A DNA stretch of 8,611 bases from Chitinophaga pinensis. GTDB lineage: Bacteria > Bacteroidota > Bacteroidia > AKYH767-A > OLB10. The DNA lies in contig CAMBYJ010000064.1 in the NCBI GenBank assembly GCA_945872015.1, positions 1 through 8,611 on the forward strand. The letters run 5' to 3'. The position numbers and the translations under genes were made by a program. Of this stretch, positions 1 to 6,537 are shown piece after piece. The notes under the pieces were generated by a model. That model was not told the origin of the DNA. It did no database searches and saw only the letters and a program-made list of their open reading frames with translations. Every line of letters starts with the position of its first letter. Position 1 is the stretch's first letter.

Positions 1-862
1 AAACTCCCAAAGGAAGTTTAACTCCTGAAGTAGCCTGTAAATATATTTCTCCAAACTCACAATTCAATCCTCTTTTTCCAAAAGCTTCTTTTAAAAGATT
101 TTGAATTATAAGAGCAGAAAATCCTAAGGAATAGGTATTTAACACTAAAAAAGAATTTTTTGGATCTAATATTTGTGCCACCCCATGTATCATTTCATTG
201 ATCATCTCCTCTAATTTCCAGTTTTCTCCATTCGGACCATGTCCATACGCTGGAGGGTCTAAAATAATTCCGTTGTATTGTTTTCCACGTTTTACCTCAC
301 GACGGACAAATGTTAGTGCATCTTCTACTAACCATCTGATATTATCTAAACCAGATAAATCCATATTCTCTTTTGACCACGAAACCACCTGTTTAATTGA
401 ATCAAGGTGAATAACATCAGCACCTGCCGCTTTAGCCGCCAATGTTGCTCCACCTGTATAAGCAAAGAGGTTTAATACTTTAGGCTCTTGAATTTCTGTC
501 TTAAGTTGTTGTATCTGAGAATAAATAAAATCCCAATTAACAGCTTGTTCAGGAAAAATACCTACATGTTTGAAAGATGTAAGTCCTAAACGGAACATAA
601 TTTTAGTATCTGCTAAATCGTAAGAAATCTTCCATTGATCGGGCATTTCTTTTAACTTAATCCATGTCCCAGCTGAACTCGATTTAGGTTTAAATCGTAC
701 GTGTGCTAACTTATTCCACTCATTATCAGATAAAACCTTACTCCATACAGCTTGTGGCTCTGGACGAATAGTAATATACTTACCAAAGCGTTCTAGTTTT
801 TCAAAATCGCCGCAATCGATTAATTCATAATCCTTAAAGTGTTCTGGTGTGAGTAGTAACAT
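1..862 (-). CDS. Class I SAM-dependent methyltransferase, COG1092/RlmI-like (C-terminus cut by window edge)
   Basis: The minus-strand frame is open from an ATG at 862 to the left edge, giving 287 codons and no stop. The SAM-binding Rossmann fold is readable: motif I VLNLFAYTGG at about residues 129-138, the acidic end of strand 2 at D154 (HLDSIK), ED at 180-181, and motif IV LDPPAYGHGP at 201-210. An N-terminal region of about 110 residues, ending in GIFPEQAVNWDF, precedes the catalytic domain. This layout fits the COG1092 group, which includes the 23S rRNA cytosine methyltransferase RlmI. The rRNA target is inferred; the substrate cannot be read from the sequence, and the extreme C-terminus is not visible. 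The start is secure because an in-frame TGA lies about 20 bases upstream and no other ATG intervenes. Relatives are around 290-310 aa as I recall, so little should be missing. The gene diverges from everything else in the window and has its own promoter-like site almost touching the start codon. Confidence 0.85.
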   Translation of the reverse strand, partial: MLLLTPEHFKDYELIDCGDFEKLERFGKYITIRPEPQAVWSKVLSDNEWNKLAHVRFKPKSSSAGTWIKLKEMPDQWKISYDLADTKIMFRLGLTSFKHVGIFPEQAVNWDFIYSQIQQLKTEIQEPKVLNLFAYTGGATLAAKAAGADVIHLDSIKQVVSWSKENMDLSGLDNIRWLVEDALTFVRREVKRGKQYNGIILDPPAYGHGPNGENWKLEEMINEMIHGVAQILDPKNSFLVLNTYSLGFSALIIQNLLKEAFGKRGLNCEFGEIYLQATSGVKLPLGV

Positions 863-867
863 GAAAA

Positions 868-896
868 CAAAGGTAATAAATCAAGTTAATCAACAA
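868..896 (-). promoter_or_regulatory. Bacteroidota-type promoter of the methyltransferase gene
   Basis: Read on the minus strand, TACCTTTG at 875-868 matches the Bacteroidota -7 consensus TAnnTTTG. A TTG at 896-894 lies 18 bases upstream and fits the -33 element. Transcription would begin about 4-7 bases after the -7 box, at or next to the ATG at 862, so the mRNA would be leaderless or nearly so. The motif match is seen directly; promoter activity is inferred. Confidence 0.55.
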
Positions 897-897
897 C

Positions 898-945
898 TGT
901 TTAAAGATATGTTCATAACGATGTTAATTCATATGTTAATAACCC
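898..945. repeat. Four 12-bp phased TGTT repeats (DnaA-box-like or operator array)
   Basis: TGTT occurs at 898, 910, 922 and 934, exactly 12 bp apart. The units are TGTTTAAAGATA, TGTTCATAACGA, TGTTAATTCATA and TGTTAATAACCC. On the minus strand the 9-mers are CTTTAAACA, TTATGAACA, GAATTAACA and TTATTAACA. Two of these fit TTATNAACA, which differs from the DnaA box TTATCCACA at two positions. The array sits directly upstream of the -33 element of the methyltransferase promoter, so it could equally be an operator for a regulator of that gene. Confidence 0.5.
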
Positions 946-973
946 TATTTGATTGTGTAAAGCTTTCAAAAAA

Positions 974-1007
974 CTTATTTGGAAACTTGAAATAAGGTGT
1001 GCTTATT
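974..1007. repeat. Three alternating inverted arms (competing hairpins)
   Basis: CTTATTT (974-980) can pair with AAATAAG (990-996), and AATAAG (991-996) can pair instead with CTTATT (1002-1007) across the 5-base loop GTGTG. The middle arm is therefore shared by two mutually exclusive hairpins. In so A+T-rich a sequence, short arms like these may be chance, and no transcript across them is evident. Confidence 0.35.
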
Positions 1008-1062
1008 ATTTACAACCTGTAAACAAAATTTATTTTCTAGGTTTTCTTAAGAGTTTATGAAC

Positions 1063-1080
1063 TTTTTAATCGATTAAAAA
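1063..1080. repeat. 18-bp perfect palindrome
   Basis: TTTTTAATCGATTAAAAA is identical to its own reverse complement over 18 bp with no central spacer, and the match ends at C on both sides. A spacer-less palindrome suits a homodimeric DNA-binding protein better than an RNA terminator, because it leaves no loop. It lies about 200 bp from the methyltransferase start and 305 bp from the start of the repeat-protein gene. Confidence 0.6.
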
Positions 1081-1104
1081 CACAATTACTTATTAAAAAT
1101 TCAG

Positions 1105-1210
1105 TTATCATAGGACTAATGAACAATTGTGTATTATTTACTGTTAAATCAGATTATCAAGTATTTAAATACAAACTAATTGTTCATTACCTGTTGATAA
1201 GCTATGATAA
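1105..1210. repeat. Nested inverted repeat (9-bp outer and 12-bp inner arms, palindrome inside)
   Basis: The outer arms TTATCATAG (1105-1113) and CTATGATAA (1202-1210) are perfect complements. Inside them TAATGAACAATT (1117-1128) pairs perfectly with AATTGTTCATTA (1178-1189). The enclosed segment contains the perfect palindrome GTATTTAAATAC (1161-1172). The unpaired spacers are 3 nt on the left and 12 nt on the right, and the right one carries most of a TTATCAACA box (1200-1192, minus strand). Two independent perfect arm pairs nested in order are hard to dismiss as noise, even at this A+T content. Whether the structure acts as DNA (origin or operator) or as RNA is unknown. Confidence 0.55.
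1192..1200 (-). promoter_or_regulatory. DnaA-box-like 9-mer TTATCAACA
   Basis: On the minus strand this 9-mer differs from the DnaA consensus TTATCCACA at one position. It lies in the right spacer of the nested inverted repeat and points the same way as the phased array at 898-945. A single near-match in A+T-rich DNA is weak evidence by itself. Confidence 0.3.
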
Positions 1211-1365
1211 GATACAAAATCAAATATTAGATCATTATTTTACTAACTAAACTAACAGGACATATAATAACATATCATTTATTTAAAAATAATTATTTAA
1301 TTAGTACTTAATGTTTGTGAAGAAAAGATTTTAGGTATTTTAAATTTTCTGTAATCCCCTTGAGG

Positions 1366-1373
1366 TATATTTG
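1366..1373 (+). promoter_or_regulatory. -7 element upstream of the repeat-protein gene
   Basis: TATATTTG matches TAnnTTTG exactly and ends 11 bases before the ATG at 1385. A start site 4-7 bases downstream would leave a leader of only about 5 nt. I see no clear TTG at the -33 distance. The short C-rich patch just upstream (1356-1359) is unusual in this region but unexplained. Confidence 0.5.
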
Positions 1374-1384
1374 CCCTGTTAGTA

Positions 1385-2896
1385 ATGAAAAAAATTATCG
1401 CACTTCTTCTCCTGTTTTTACCGCTGTTACTTGCTGCGCAAGATACTTCTTTTTCGAAAGTTTCAGAGCTAAAAAAGTATTTTTACGACAACGGAAGGGT
1501 AGCATCCGAAGGGTATTTTAAAAATGGAAAGCCAGACGGAAATTGGAAAGCTTTTTACCAAAATGGTCAACTAAAATCAGAAGGAAACAGAGTGGATGGT
1601 ATCCTCGATGGTCAATGGATTTTTTACAGTGAAACTGGTCAAAAGACATCCGAAATTAATTACAGCAAAGGACAAGAAAACGGTTGGAAAAAAGAGTTTT
1701 ATCCCAATAATCAACCGGCTTTTGAACAATGGATGAACAAAGGTGTAAAAGACAGTATTTTTAAGAGCTATCATCCAAAGGGATACTTGCAAAAAGTTCA
1801 GCATTACAAGAACGGAATGGAGCAAGGTTACGGAATGGAATACGCTGCTGATGGTCGTTTGATTTCGTTGATCAAATACAACAAAGGAACATTAGTAGCA
1901 GTTGATCGATTTAATACGTTGGATAAATTTGGTTTCAAGCAAGCAGTTTGGAAATCATTCTTGAAAGATACGATTCTACTTGAAGAAGGTACCTGGAAAG
2001 ACGATAAGAAAAACGGATTTTTCAAGACTTATGGAATTGATGGGTTTGTTTTAAAAATGGAGAATTGGCGAAACGGAGAATTAGTTATTGATGAGCAAAA
2101 TAATGTTAGTCTCGAGATAAATCGTAAATACCATAATAACGGCCGACCAAAATCGTCTGTTAACATTATCAACGGAGTAATGGAAGGTTATTACCGAGAG
2201 TATAACGATTCGGGTGTGATTGTTTTATCAAAGTTATACGATAAAAATAAAATCATTGCAGAAGGAGGAATCATTGATGGTAATGGCTTACAACAAGGTG
2301 CATGGACTTATTTTTATCCCGATGGAAAAATAAAATCGAAAGGAAGTTTTAAAAACGGAAAACGTGATGGTAAATGGACTTTTTATTATCCATCGCAAAA
2401 AGTAGAACAAACAGGATCTTATAAAAATAATTTACCTGATAATAACTGGAAATGGTATTATGAATCAGGACAGCTTTTACGAGAGGAAAATTATATTAAA
2501 GGAAAAGAAGATGGAGAATCATTAGAGTATGATGAAGCAGGTAATTTAATTTCGAAAGGATTATATGTAGATGGAAAGCGTGACGGAGAATGGAAATATA
2601 AAAACGGAGAATATATTGCGCAGGGTAAATACATTGATGGTAAAATGGATGGAGAATGGAAGCAATATTATCAGAATGGAAAATTAGCTTTTGAAGGCAG
2701 TTATTTTGATGGATTAGAGAATGGAGAACACCGTTATTTTTACGATGATGGTAAACTGAAAGAAGAAAAAAATTTCCGAATGGGATTAAAAGATGGTATT
2801 TTTAAATCGTTTGATGAAAATGGAGAGTTAGTTTTAACTTCTGTTTTTAAAGCAGATGTTTTGCAGCGTCTGGAAGGAGTGAAAGTAGGAGAGTAA
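1385..2896 (+). CDS. Exported YwqK-type / MORN_2-variant repeat protein
   Basis: The 503-aa product begins with a classical Sec signal peptide: KK, then a Leu/Ile-rich core, with likely cleavage near LLAAQ|D at residues 18-20. There is no lipobox cysteine. Nearly all the rest is about 15-17 degenerate repeats of roughly 23 residues with the pattern YY.NG....EG.Y..G..DG.W, as in YFYDNG, FYQNG and YFYPDG. This is the MORN_2/YwqK-like beta-hairpin repeat common in Bacteroidota. Repeats are most regular at about residues 305-480 and degenerate at about 150-240. The tail shows no obvious type IX sorting domain, so a periplasmic or outer-surface location is inferred. Annotation pipelines often call such proteins 'YwqK family antitoxin', but the signal peptide and lack of a toxin neighbour argue against that role. 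The function is unknown; binding or scaffolding is the safest guess. It has its own -7 box and is probably separate from the downstream operon, though no terminator is visible between them. Confidence 0.9.
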   Translation: MKKIIALLLLFLPLLLAAQDTSFSKVSELKKYFYDNGRVASEGYFKNGKPDGNWKAFYQNGQLKSEGNRVDGILDGQWIFYSETGQKTSEINYSKGQENGWKKEFYPNNQPAFEQWMNKGVKDSIFKSYHPKGYLQKVQHYKNGMEQGYGMEYAADGRLISLIKYNKGTLVAVDRFNTLDKFGFKQAVWKSFLKDTILLEEGTWKDDKKNGFFKTYGIDGFVLKMENWRNGELVIDEQNNVSLEINRKYHNNGRPKSSVNIINGVMEGYYREYNDSGVIVLSKLYDKNKIIAEGGIIDGNGLQQGAWTYFYPDGKIKSKGSFKNGKRDGKWTFYYPSQKVEQTGSYKNNLPDNNWKWYYESGQLLREENYIKGKEDGESLEYDEAGNLISKGLYVDGKRDGEWKYKNGEYIAQGKYIDGKMDGEWKQYYQNGKLAFEGSYFDGLENGEHRYFYDDGKLKEEKNFRMGLKDGIFKSFDENGELVLTSVFKADVLQRLEGVKVGE

Positions 2897-2925
2897 GCTT
2901 TTTATTCTTTATTACTTTAGATAAC

Positions 2926-2933
2926 TATCTTTG
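2926..2933 (+). promoter_or_regulatory. -7 element for the gltX-glnS-folB-rnr cluster
   Basis: TATCTTTG matches TAnnTTTG and lies 23 bases before the gltX ATG, which predicts a leader of about 17 nt. No good -33 TTG is seen. No hairpin terminator for the preceding gene can be made out in the 60-base gap (2897-2956), so read-through from that gene is also possible. Confidence 0.5.
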
Positions 2934-2956
2934 TCACTCTAAATTTAAGTGAAATA

Positions 2957-4486
2957 ATGTCATTAGTTCGTACCCGATTTGCCCCTAGTCCAACAGGCCC
3001 ATTACATATGGGAGGAGTTAGAACAGCTCTTTATGCCTATTTGTTTGCAAAGCAACATAACGGTCAGTTTATTTTAAGAATAGAAGATACTGATCAAAAC
3101 AGATACGTGCCGGGTGCAGAAGAGTATATTATTGAATCATTAAAGTGGTGTGGAATTATTCCAGATGAAGGAGTTGGTTTCGGTGGTTCTCATGAACCTT
3201 ATCGTCAGAGTGAGCGAAAAGAGTTGGGATATTATCAAAAACATGCGAATCAACTTTTAGAAAATGGTCATGCCTATATAGCTTTTGATAAGGCGGAAGC
3301 GTTAGAAGCAAAGCGTAAGGAAGCAGAATCAAACGGACAACATACTTGGCAATACGATAATAAGTCGAGGTTAAGTATGGATAACAGTTTAACATTATCA
3401 AAAGAAGAAGTAGATAACAGAATAGCTGCAGGAGAAAAATATGTTATCCGTTTAAAAGTGGAACCCGGACAAACAGTAACGTTTACGGATATGGTTCGTG
3501 GTGAGGTAAGTTTTGAAAGTGATTTAGTAGATGATAAAGTATTGATTAAAGCAGATGGAATGCCTACCTATCACTTAGCACATATTGTGGATGATGTGAT
3601 GATGGGTATTACACATGCAATTCGTGGAGAGGAATGGTTACCATCAGCACCGTCGCATATTTTAATTTACGAGTATTTAGGTTTGAAAGATAAGATGCCG
3701 CAGTATGCACATCTTCCTTTGTTATTAAAACCAGAAGGAAATGGTAAGTTAAGTAAGCGTGATGGTGATCGATTAGGGTTTCCAGTGTTTCCGTTGGAAT
3801 GGAAAGATCCATCAACAGGAGAAATTTCGTCGGGATACAGAGAGAAAGGATATTATGCATCTGCGTTCGTTAATATGTTAGCGTTATTAGGATGGAATCC
3901 AGGAACAGAACAAGAGGTGATGTCGATGGACGAGTTAATAAAGAACTTTTCGTTTGAACGTGTACATAAATCAGGTGCTCGCTTTGATCCTGAAAAAACA
4001 AAGTGGTTTAATGAGCAGTATTTACGCATGCAGTCAGATGCCGATATCGCGTCCCGCTTCGCGGTGGTTTTAACAGGCAAAAATTTACAACGCGATTTAT
4101 CATTTGTAACGGCAGTTGTTAAATGGGTAAAAGATCGTTGTCAGTTTGAAAGTGAATTATATGAAAAAAGCAAAGCTGTTTTTGAAGCACCAACTCATTA
4201 CGATGAAAAAGTAATTGAGAAAAGATGGAATGAAAAAGCAAAAGCATTTTACAACGTACTACCACATGCGTTAGAAAGCGTTGCGGACTTCAAAGCAGAA
4301 AATGTAAAAGCTGCATTTGAAGCAACAGCAGCAAGCAATGAAATAAAGCCAGGTGAAGTATTACAATTATTCAGAGTATTGTTAAGTGGAGAATCAGGTG
4401 GACCTGATTTATTTATCATGACAGAATTACTCGGTAAAGAAGAAGTAATCAACAGAATTAACGTGGCAGTTGAAAAATTAAAATAG
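2957..4486 (+). CDS. gltX: Glutamyl-tRNA synthetase (glutamate--tRNA ligase)
   Basis: This cytoplasmic class I synthetase activates glutamate with ATP and loads it onto tRNA-Glu. At 509 aa the protein is full length. The N-terminus has the family signature RTRFAPSPTGPLHMGG with the HIGH-type element at residues 17-20, followed by ILRIEDTDQNR. The KMSKS-type loop is KLSKRDG at 264-270, and the family segment LLGWNPG is at 310-316. The remaining roughly 170 residues form the helical anticodon-binding part. The start is the first ATG in frame and places the signature at residue 5, as usual. A glutaminyl-tRNA synthetase lies directly downstream, so this enzyme is expected to discriminate and charge only tRNA-Glu; that is inferred from context. 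It is the first gene of a tight cluster and stops 5 nt before glnS. A short GC-rich patch at 4046-4067 stands out from the local base use but leaves the frame intact. Confidence 0.97.
   Translation: MSLVRTRFAPSPTGPLHMGGVRTALYAYLFAKQHNGQFILRIEDTDQNRYVPGAEEYIIESLKWCGIIPDEGVGFGGSHEPYRQSERKELGYYQKHANQLLENGHAYIAFDKAEALEAKRKEAESNGQHTWQYDNKSRLSMDNSLTLSKEEVDNRIAAGEKYVIRLKVEPGQTVTFTDMVRGEVSFESDLVDDKVLIKADGMPTYHLAHIVDDVMMGITHAIRGEEWLPSAPSHILIYEYLGLKDKMPQYAHLPLLLKPEGNGKLSKRDGDRLGFPVFPLEWKDPSTGEISSGYREKGYYASAFVNMLALLGWNPGTEQEVMSMDELIKNFSFERVHKSGARFDPEKTKWFNEQYLRMQSDADIASRFAVVLTGKNLQRDLSFVTAVVKWVKDRCQFESELYEKSKAVFEAPTHYDEKVIEKRWNEKAKAFYNVLPHALESVADFKAENVKAAFEATAASNEIKPGEVLQLFRVLLSGESGGPDLFIMTELLGKEEVINRINVAVEKLK
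4054..4064. repeat. Small GC-rich hairpin inside gltX
   Basis: CCGC-TTC-GCGG forms a 4-bp stem with a 3-base loop, within the GC-rich run 4046-4067 of an otherwise A+T-rich gene. It encodes part of DIASRFAVV without disturbing the frame. It may be chance or the remnant of a short dispersed repeat. Confidence 0.3.
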
Positions 4487-4491
4487 TAAAA

Positions 4492-6162
4492 ATGAGCACA
4501 GAAAAAGGCCCTAATTTCCTCGAAGAAATTATAGCAGAAGATATAAAAAACGGAAAGCACGGTGGAAGAGTATTAACGCGTTTCCCGCCGGAGCCAAACG
4601 GGTATTTACATATTGGTCATTCAAAATCGATTTGTGTGAACTTTGGATTAGCACAGGAATTTGGTGGAACAACCAACCTACGTTTTGATGATACTAATCC
4701 GGAGAAAGAAGAAACAGAATATGTTGAAAGCATTATGGCCGATGTAAAATGGCTAGGCTTTCAATGGGCGAATGTGTTTTATGCATCTGATTATTTTGAT
4801 CAGATTTATGAATTTGCGGTTACGTTAATTAAACATGGCTTAGCGTATGTCGACGATAGTACAGCAGAACAAATAGCAGCACAAAAAGGAACACCAACAG
4901 AGCCAGGAACACATGGCCCTTACCGTGATAGAAGCGTAGAGGAGAATCTAGATTTATTCACAAGAATGAAAAACGGTGAATATAAAGATGGAGAAAAAGT
5001 ATTGCGTGCTAAAATTGATATGTCGTCACCCAACATGCATATGCGCGATCCTATTATGTATCGTATTAAGCATGCACATCATCATCGTACGGGTGATAAG
5101 TGGTGTATCTATCCGATGTATGATTTTGCCCACGGACAATGTGATTCAATAGAAAAAATCACACACTCTATTTGTACACTAGAATTTGAAGTTCACAAAC
5201 CACTTTACGAATGGTTTATTGAGCAACTAGAAATTTTTCCAAGTAAGCAATACGAGTTTGCACGATTGAACCTAAACTATACGGTAATGAGCAAGCGTAA
5301 ATTATTACAGCTTGTGAAAGAAGGTTATGTGAATAGCTGGGACGATCCGCGTATGCCTACGATTAGTGGATTGAGAAGAAGAGGATATTCGCCGGAAGCA
5401 ATTCGCAATTTTGCTACACGTGTTGGAGTTGCGAGAAGAGAAAACATTATTGATGTTGGATTTTTAGAATTCTGCGTCCGCGAAGATTTAAATAAACGCG
5501 CTAATCGTGTCATGGCGGTGCTTGATCCAATTAAACTGGTTATTACTAATTATCCCGAAGGACAAGAAGAAACACTTATTGGAGAAAACAATCCGGAGGC
5601 TGAAAATCACGGAGGCACACGACCGTTACCATTCTCAAACGAACTATGGATAGAGCGCGAAGATTTTATGGTAGAACCACCAAAGAAATTTTTCCGTTTG
5701 GGTCCAGGACTTTCAGTTCGTTTAAAGCATGCTTACATTGTGCGTTGCGATGAATTTAAAGTGGATGAGAATAATAATGTAACCGAAATTCACTGTACGT
5801 ATTTCCCTGAAAGCAAAAGTGGAAGTGATACTAGCGGTATCGTTGTGAAAGGCGTTATTCATTGGGTAAGTGCGAAACACGCTTTACCTGCTGAAATTAG
5901 ATTATACGATCGCTTGTTTAATGTGGAGGATCCATCCTCTGAAGAAGGCGACTTTAAAGATTTTATCAATAAAGATAGTTTAGAGGTAATTACTAACGCT
6001 TACGTAGAGCCGTCGTTGAAGGATAGCAAACCGGGTGATTATTTCCAGTTTATACGCAAAGGATATTTTTGTCCTGATACAGATAGCACCTCTAGTAAAT
6101 TAGTGTTTAACAGAACTGTTACGCTAAAGGATGCTTGGGCTAAAGAACAAAAGAAAGACTAA
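4492..6162 (+). CDS. glnS: Glutaminyl-tRNA synthetase (glutamine--tRNA ligase)
   Basis: It charges tRNA-Gln directly with glutamine in the cytoplasm. The 556-aa length matches the E. coli enzyme of about 554 aa. Motifs run in the family order: TRFPPEPNGYLHIGHSKSI with HIGH at residues 40-43, LRFDDTNPEKE, the KMSKS loop VMSKR at 265-269, and DDPRMPTISGLRRRGY after it. The C-terminal beta-barrel anticodon-binding region carries VKGVIHWVSAKHALPAEIRLYDRLF and ends with the conserved FNRTVTLKDAWAK. As I recall, many Bacteroidota GlnRS carry a C-terminal YqeY domain; this one does not. The gene starts 5 nt after gltX and ends 1 nt before folB, so the three are probably translated from one mRNA. No Shine-Dalgarno precedes it. 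Having GlnRS implies the indirect Glu-tRNA-Gln amidation route is not needed for Gln-tRNA. Confidence 0.97.
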   Translation: MSTEKGPNFLEEIIAEDIKNGKHGGRVLTRFPPEPNGYLHIGHSKSICVNFGLAQEFGGTTNLRFDDTNPEKEETEYVESIMADVKWLGFQWANVFYASDYFDQIYEFAVTLIKHGLAYVDDSTAEQIAAQKGTPTEPGTHGPYRDRSVEENLDLFTRMKNGEYKDGEKVLRAKIDMSSPNMHMRDPIMYRIKHAHHHRTGDKWCIYPMYDFAHGQCDSIEKITHSICTLEFEVHKPLYEWFIEQLEIFPSKQYEFARLNLNYTVMSKRKLLQLVKEGYVNSWDDPRMPTISGLRRRGYSPEAIRNFATRVGVARRENIIDVGFLEFCVREDLNKRANRVMAVLDPIKLVITNYPEGQEETLIGENNPEAENHGGTRPLPFSNELWIEREDFMVEPPKKFFRLGPGLSVRLKHAYIVRCDEFKVDENNNVTEIHCTYFPESKSGSDTSGIVVKGVIHWVSAKHALPAEIRLYDRLFNVEDPSSEEGDFKDFINKDSLEVITNAYVEPSLKDSKPGDYFQFIRKGYFCPDTDSTSSKLVFNRTVTLKDAWAKEQKKD

Positions 6163-6163
6163 G

Positions 6164-6520
6164 ATGCGATTATCGGTTTGTGATATTGAATGTTACGCCT
6201 TTCATGGTTGCATGGAGGAAGAAGGAAAAATCGGACAACGATTTTCGGTAGATGTAATTATTGATTTTGATTTTTCTGAATCAGTGAGTAGTGACGAATT
6301 GGGTGATACTGCCGATTATGTGGTATTACATAATTTAGTACGAAAAGAAATGGCCATCCGAAGTAAATTGATTGAACACGCAGCTGGCAGAATATTAAAT
6401 AGTGTAAAGGAATATTTACCCGACGCCAGAGCAATTAAAGTGTTGCTCACGAAATATAATCCACCTGTAAATGGCAGAATAGGAAAAGCAGTAGTAGAAG
6501 TTGGATACACCAGAAATTAA
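6164..6520 (+). CDS. folB: Dihydroneopterin aldolase (folate synthesis)
   Basis: FolB splits 7,8-dihydroneopterin into 6-hydroxymethyl-7,8-dihydropterin and glycolaldehyde, a middle step of folate synthesis. The product is 118 aa, the normal size for this small oligomeric tunnelling-fold enzyme. By comparison with the Gram-positive enzymes, the active-site residues are present: E20 in EEEGKIGQRF, Y52 in TADYVVL, E71 in LIEHAAGRI, and the lysine K97 in TKYNPPVNG. I chose the ATG at 6164, one base after the glnS stop. The same frame is open upstream to an ATG at 6131, but those extra 11 residues (MLGLKNKRKTK) overlap the glnS 3' end and fall outside the conserved domain, which properly begins at MRLSVCDIECYAFHG. 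Within this cluster it is the only gene of cofactor metabolism. Confidence 0.95.
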   Translation: MRLSVCDIECYAFHGCMEEEGKIGQRFSVDVIIDFDFSESVSSDELGDTADYVVLHNLVRKEMAIRSKLIEHAAGRILNSVKEYLPDARAIKVLLTKYNPPVNGRIGKAVVEVGYTRN

Positions 6521-6537
6521 AAAAGAAAAAATCGCCC

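Larger units (their letters stand above)
863..1384. other. A+T-rich divergent intergenic region, candidate replication origin or complex regulatory region
   Basis: This stretch of about 520 bp separates the minus-strand methyltransferase from the plus-strand genes and contains no credible ORF, tRNA or other RNA gene. It is visibly richer in A+T than the flanking genes. It carries four phased TGTT repeats (898-945), DnaA-box-like 9-mers (TTATTAACA and TTATGAACA on the minus strand in the array, TTATCAACA at 1200-1192), an 18-bp palindrome (1063-1080), a nested inverted repeat (1105-1210) and further short palindromes such as AAATAATTATTT at 1287-1298. Divergent genes around an A+T-rich block with DnaA-like boxes is a classic origin layout. 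However, no dnaA or other origin marker gene is in view, no box is a perfect TTATCCACA, and a long regulatory region between divergent genes would look similar. Confidence 0.3.

Noticed and set aside
198..410. Plus-strand ORF of 70 codons
   Set aside because: It lies wholly antisense to the methyltransferase, whose SAM-binding motifs are clear in the opposite frame. The translation has no recognisable family character.
1105..1210. Mobile-element ends or insertion-sequence remnant
   Set aside because: There is no transposase fragment, no flanking direct repeat and no terminal inverted repeats around a coding cargo. The arms enclose only about 50-90 bp.
1385..2896. Tandem DNA repeat or CRISPR-like array
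   Set aside because: The periodicity of about 23 residues is protein-level MORN-type repetition in one intact reading frame. The DNA units are degenerate and there are no identical repeats with unique spacers.
2897..2956. Possible terminator after the repeat-protein gene
   Set aside because: T-rich tracts are present, but no GC-containing stem precedes them. A factor-independent terminator cannot be supported.
4249..4560. Minus-strand ORF of 103 codons across the gltX/glnS junction
   Set aside because: It is antisense to two well-conserved synthetase genes, has no family features, and reflects the codon pattern of the opposite strand.
6131..6163. Longer start for folB at 6131
   Set aside because: It would overlap the end of glnS by 32 bases and add 11 lysine-rich residues outside the domain. 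The ATG at 6164 gives the usual length and spacing.
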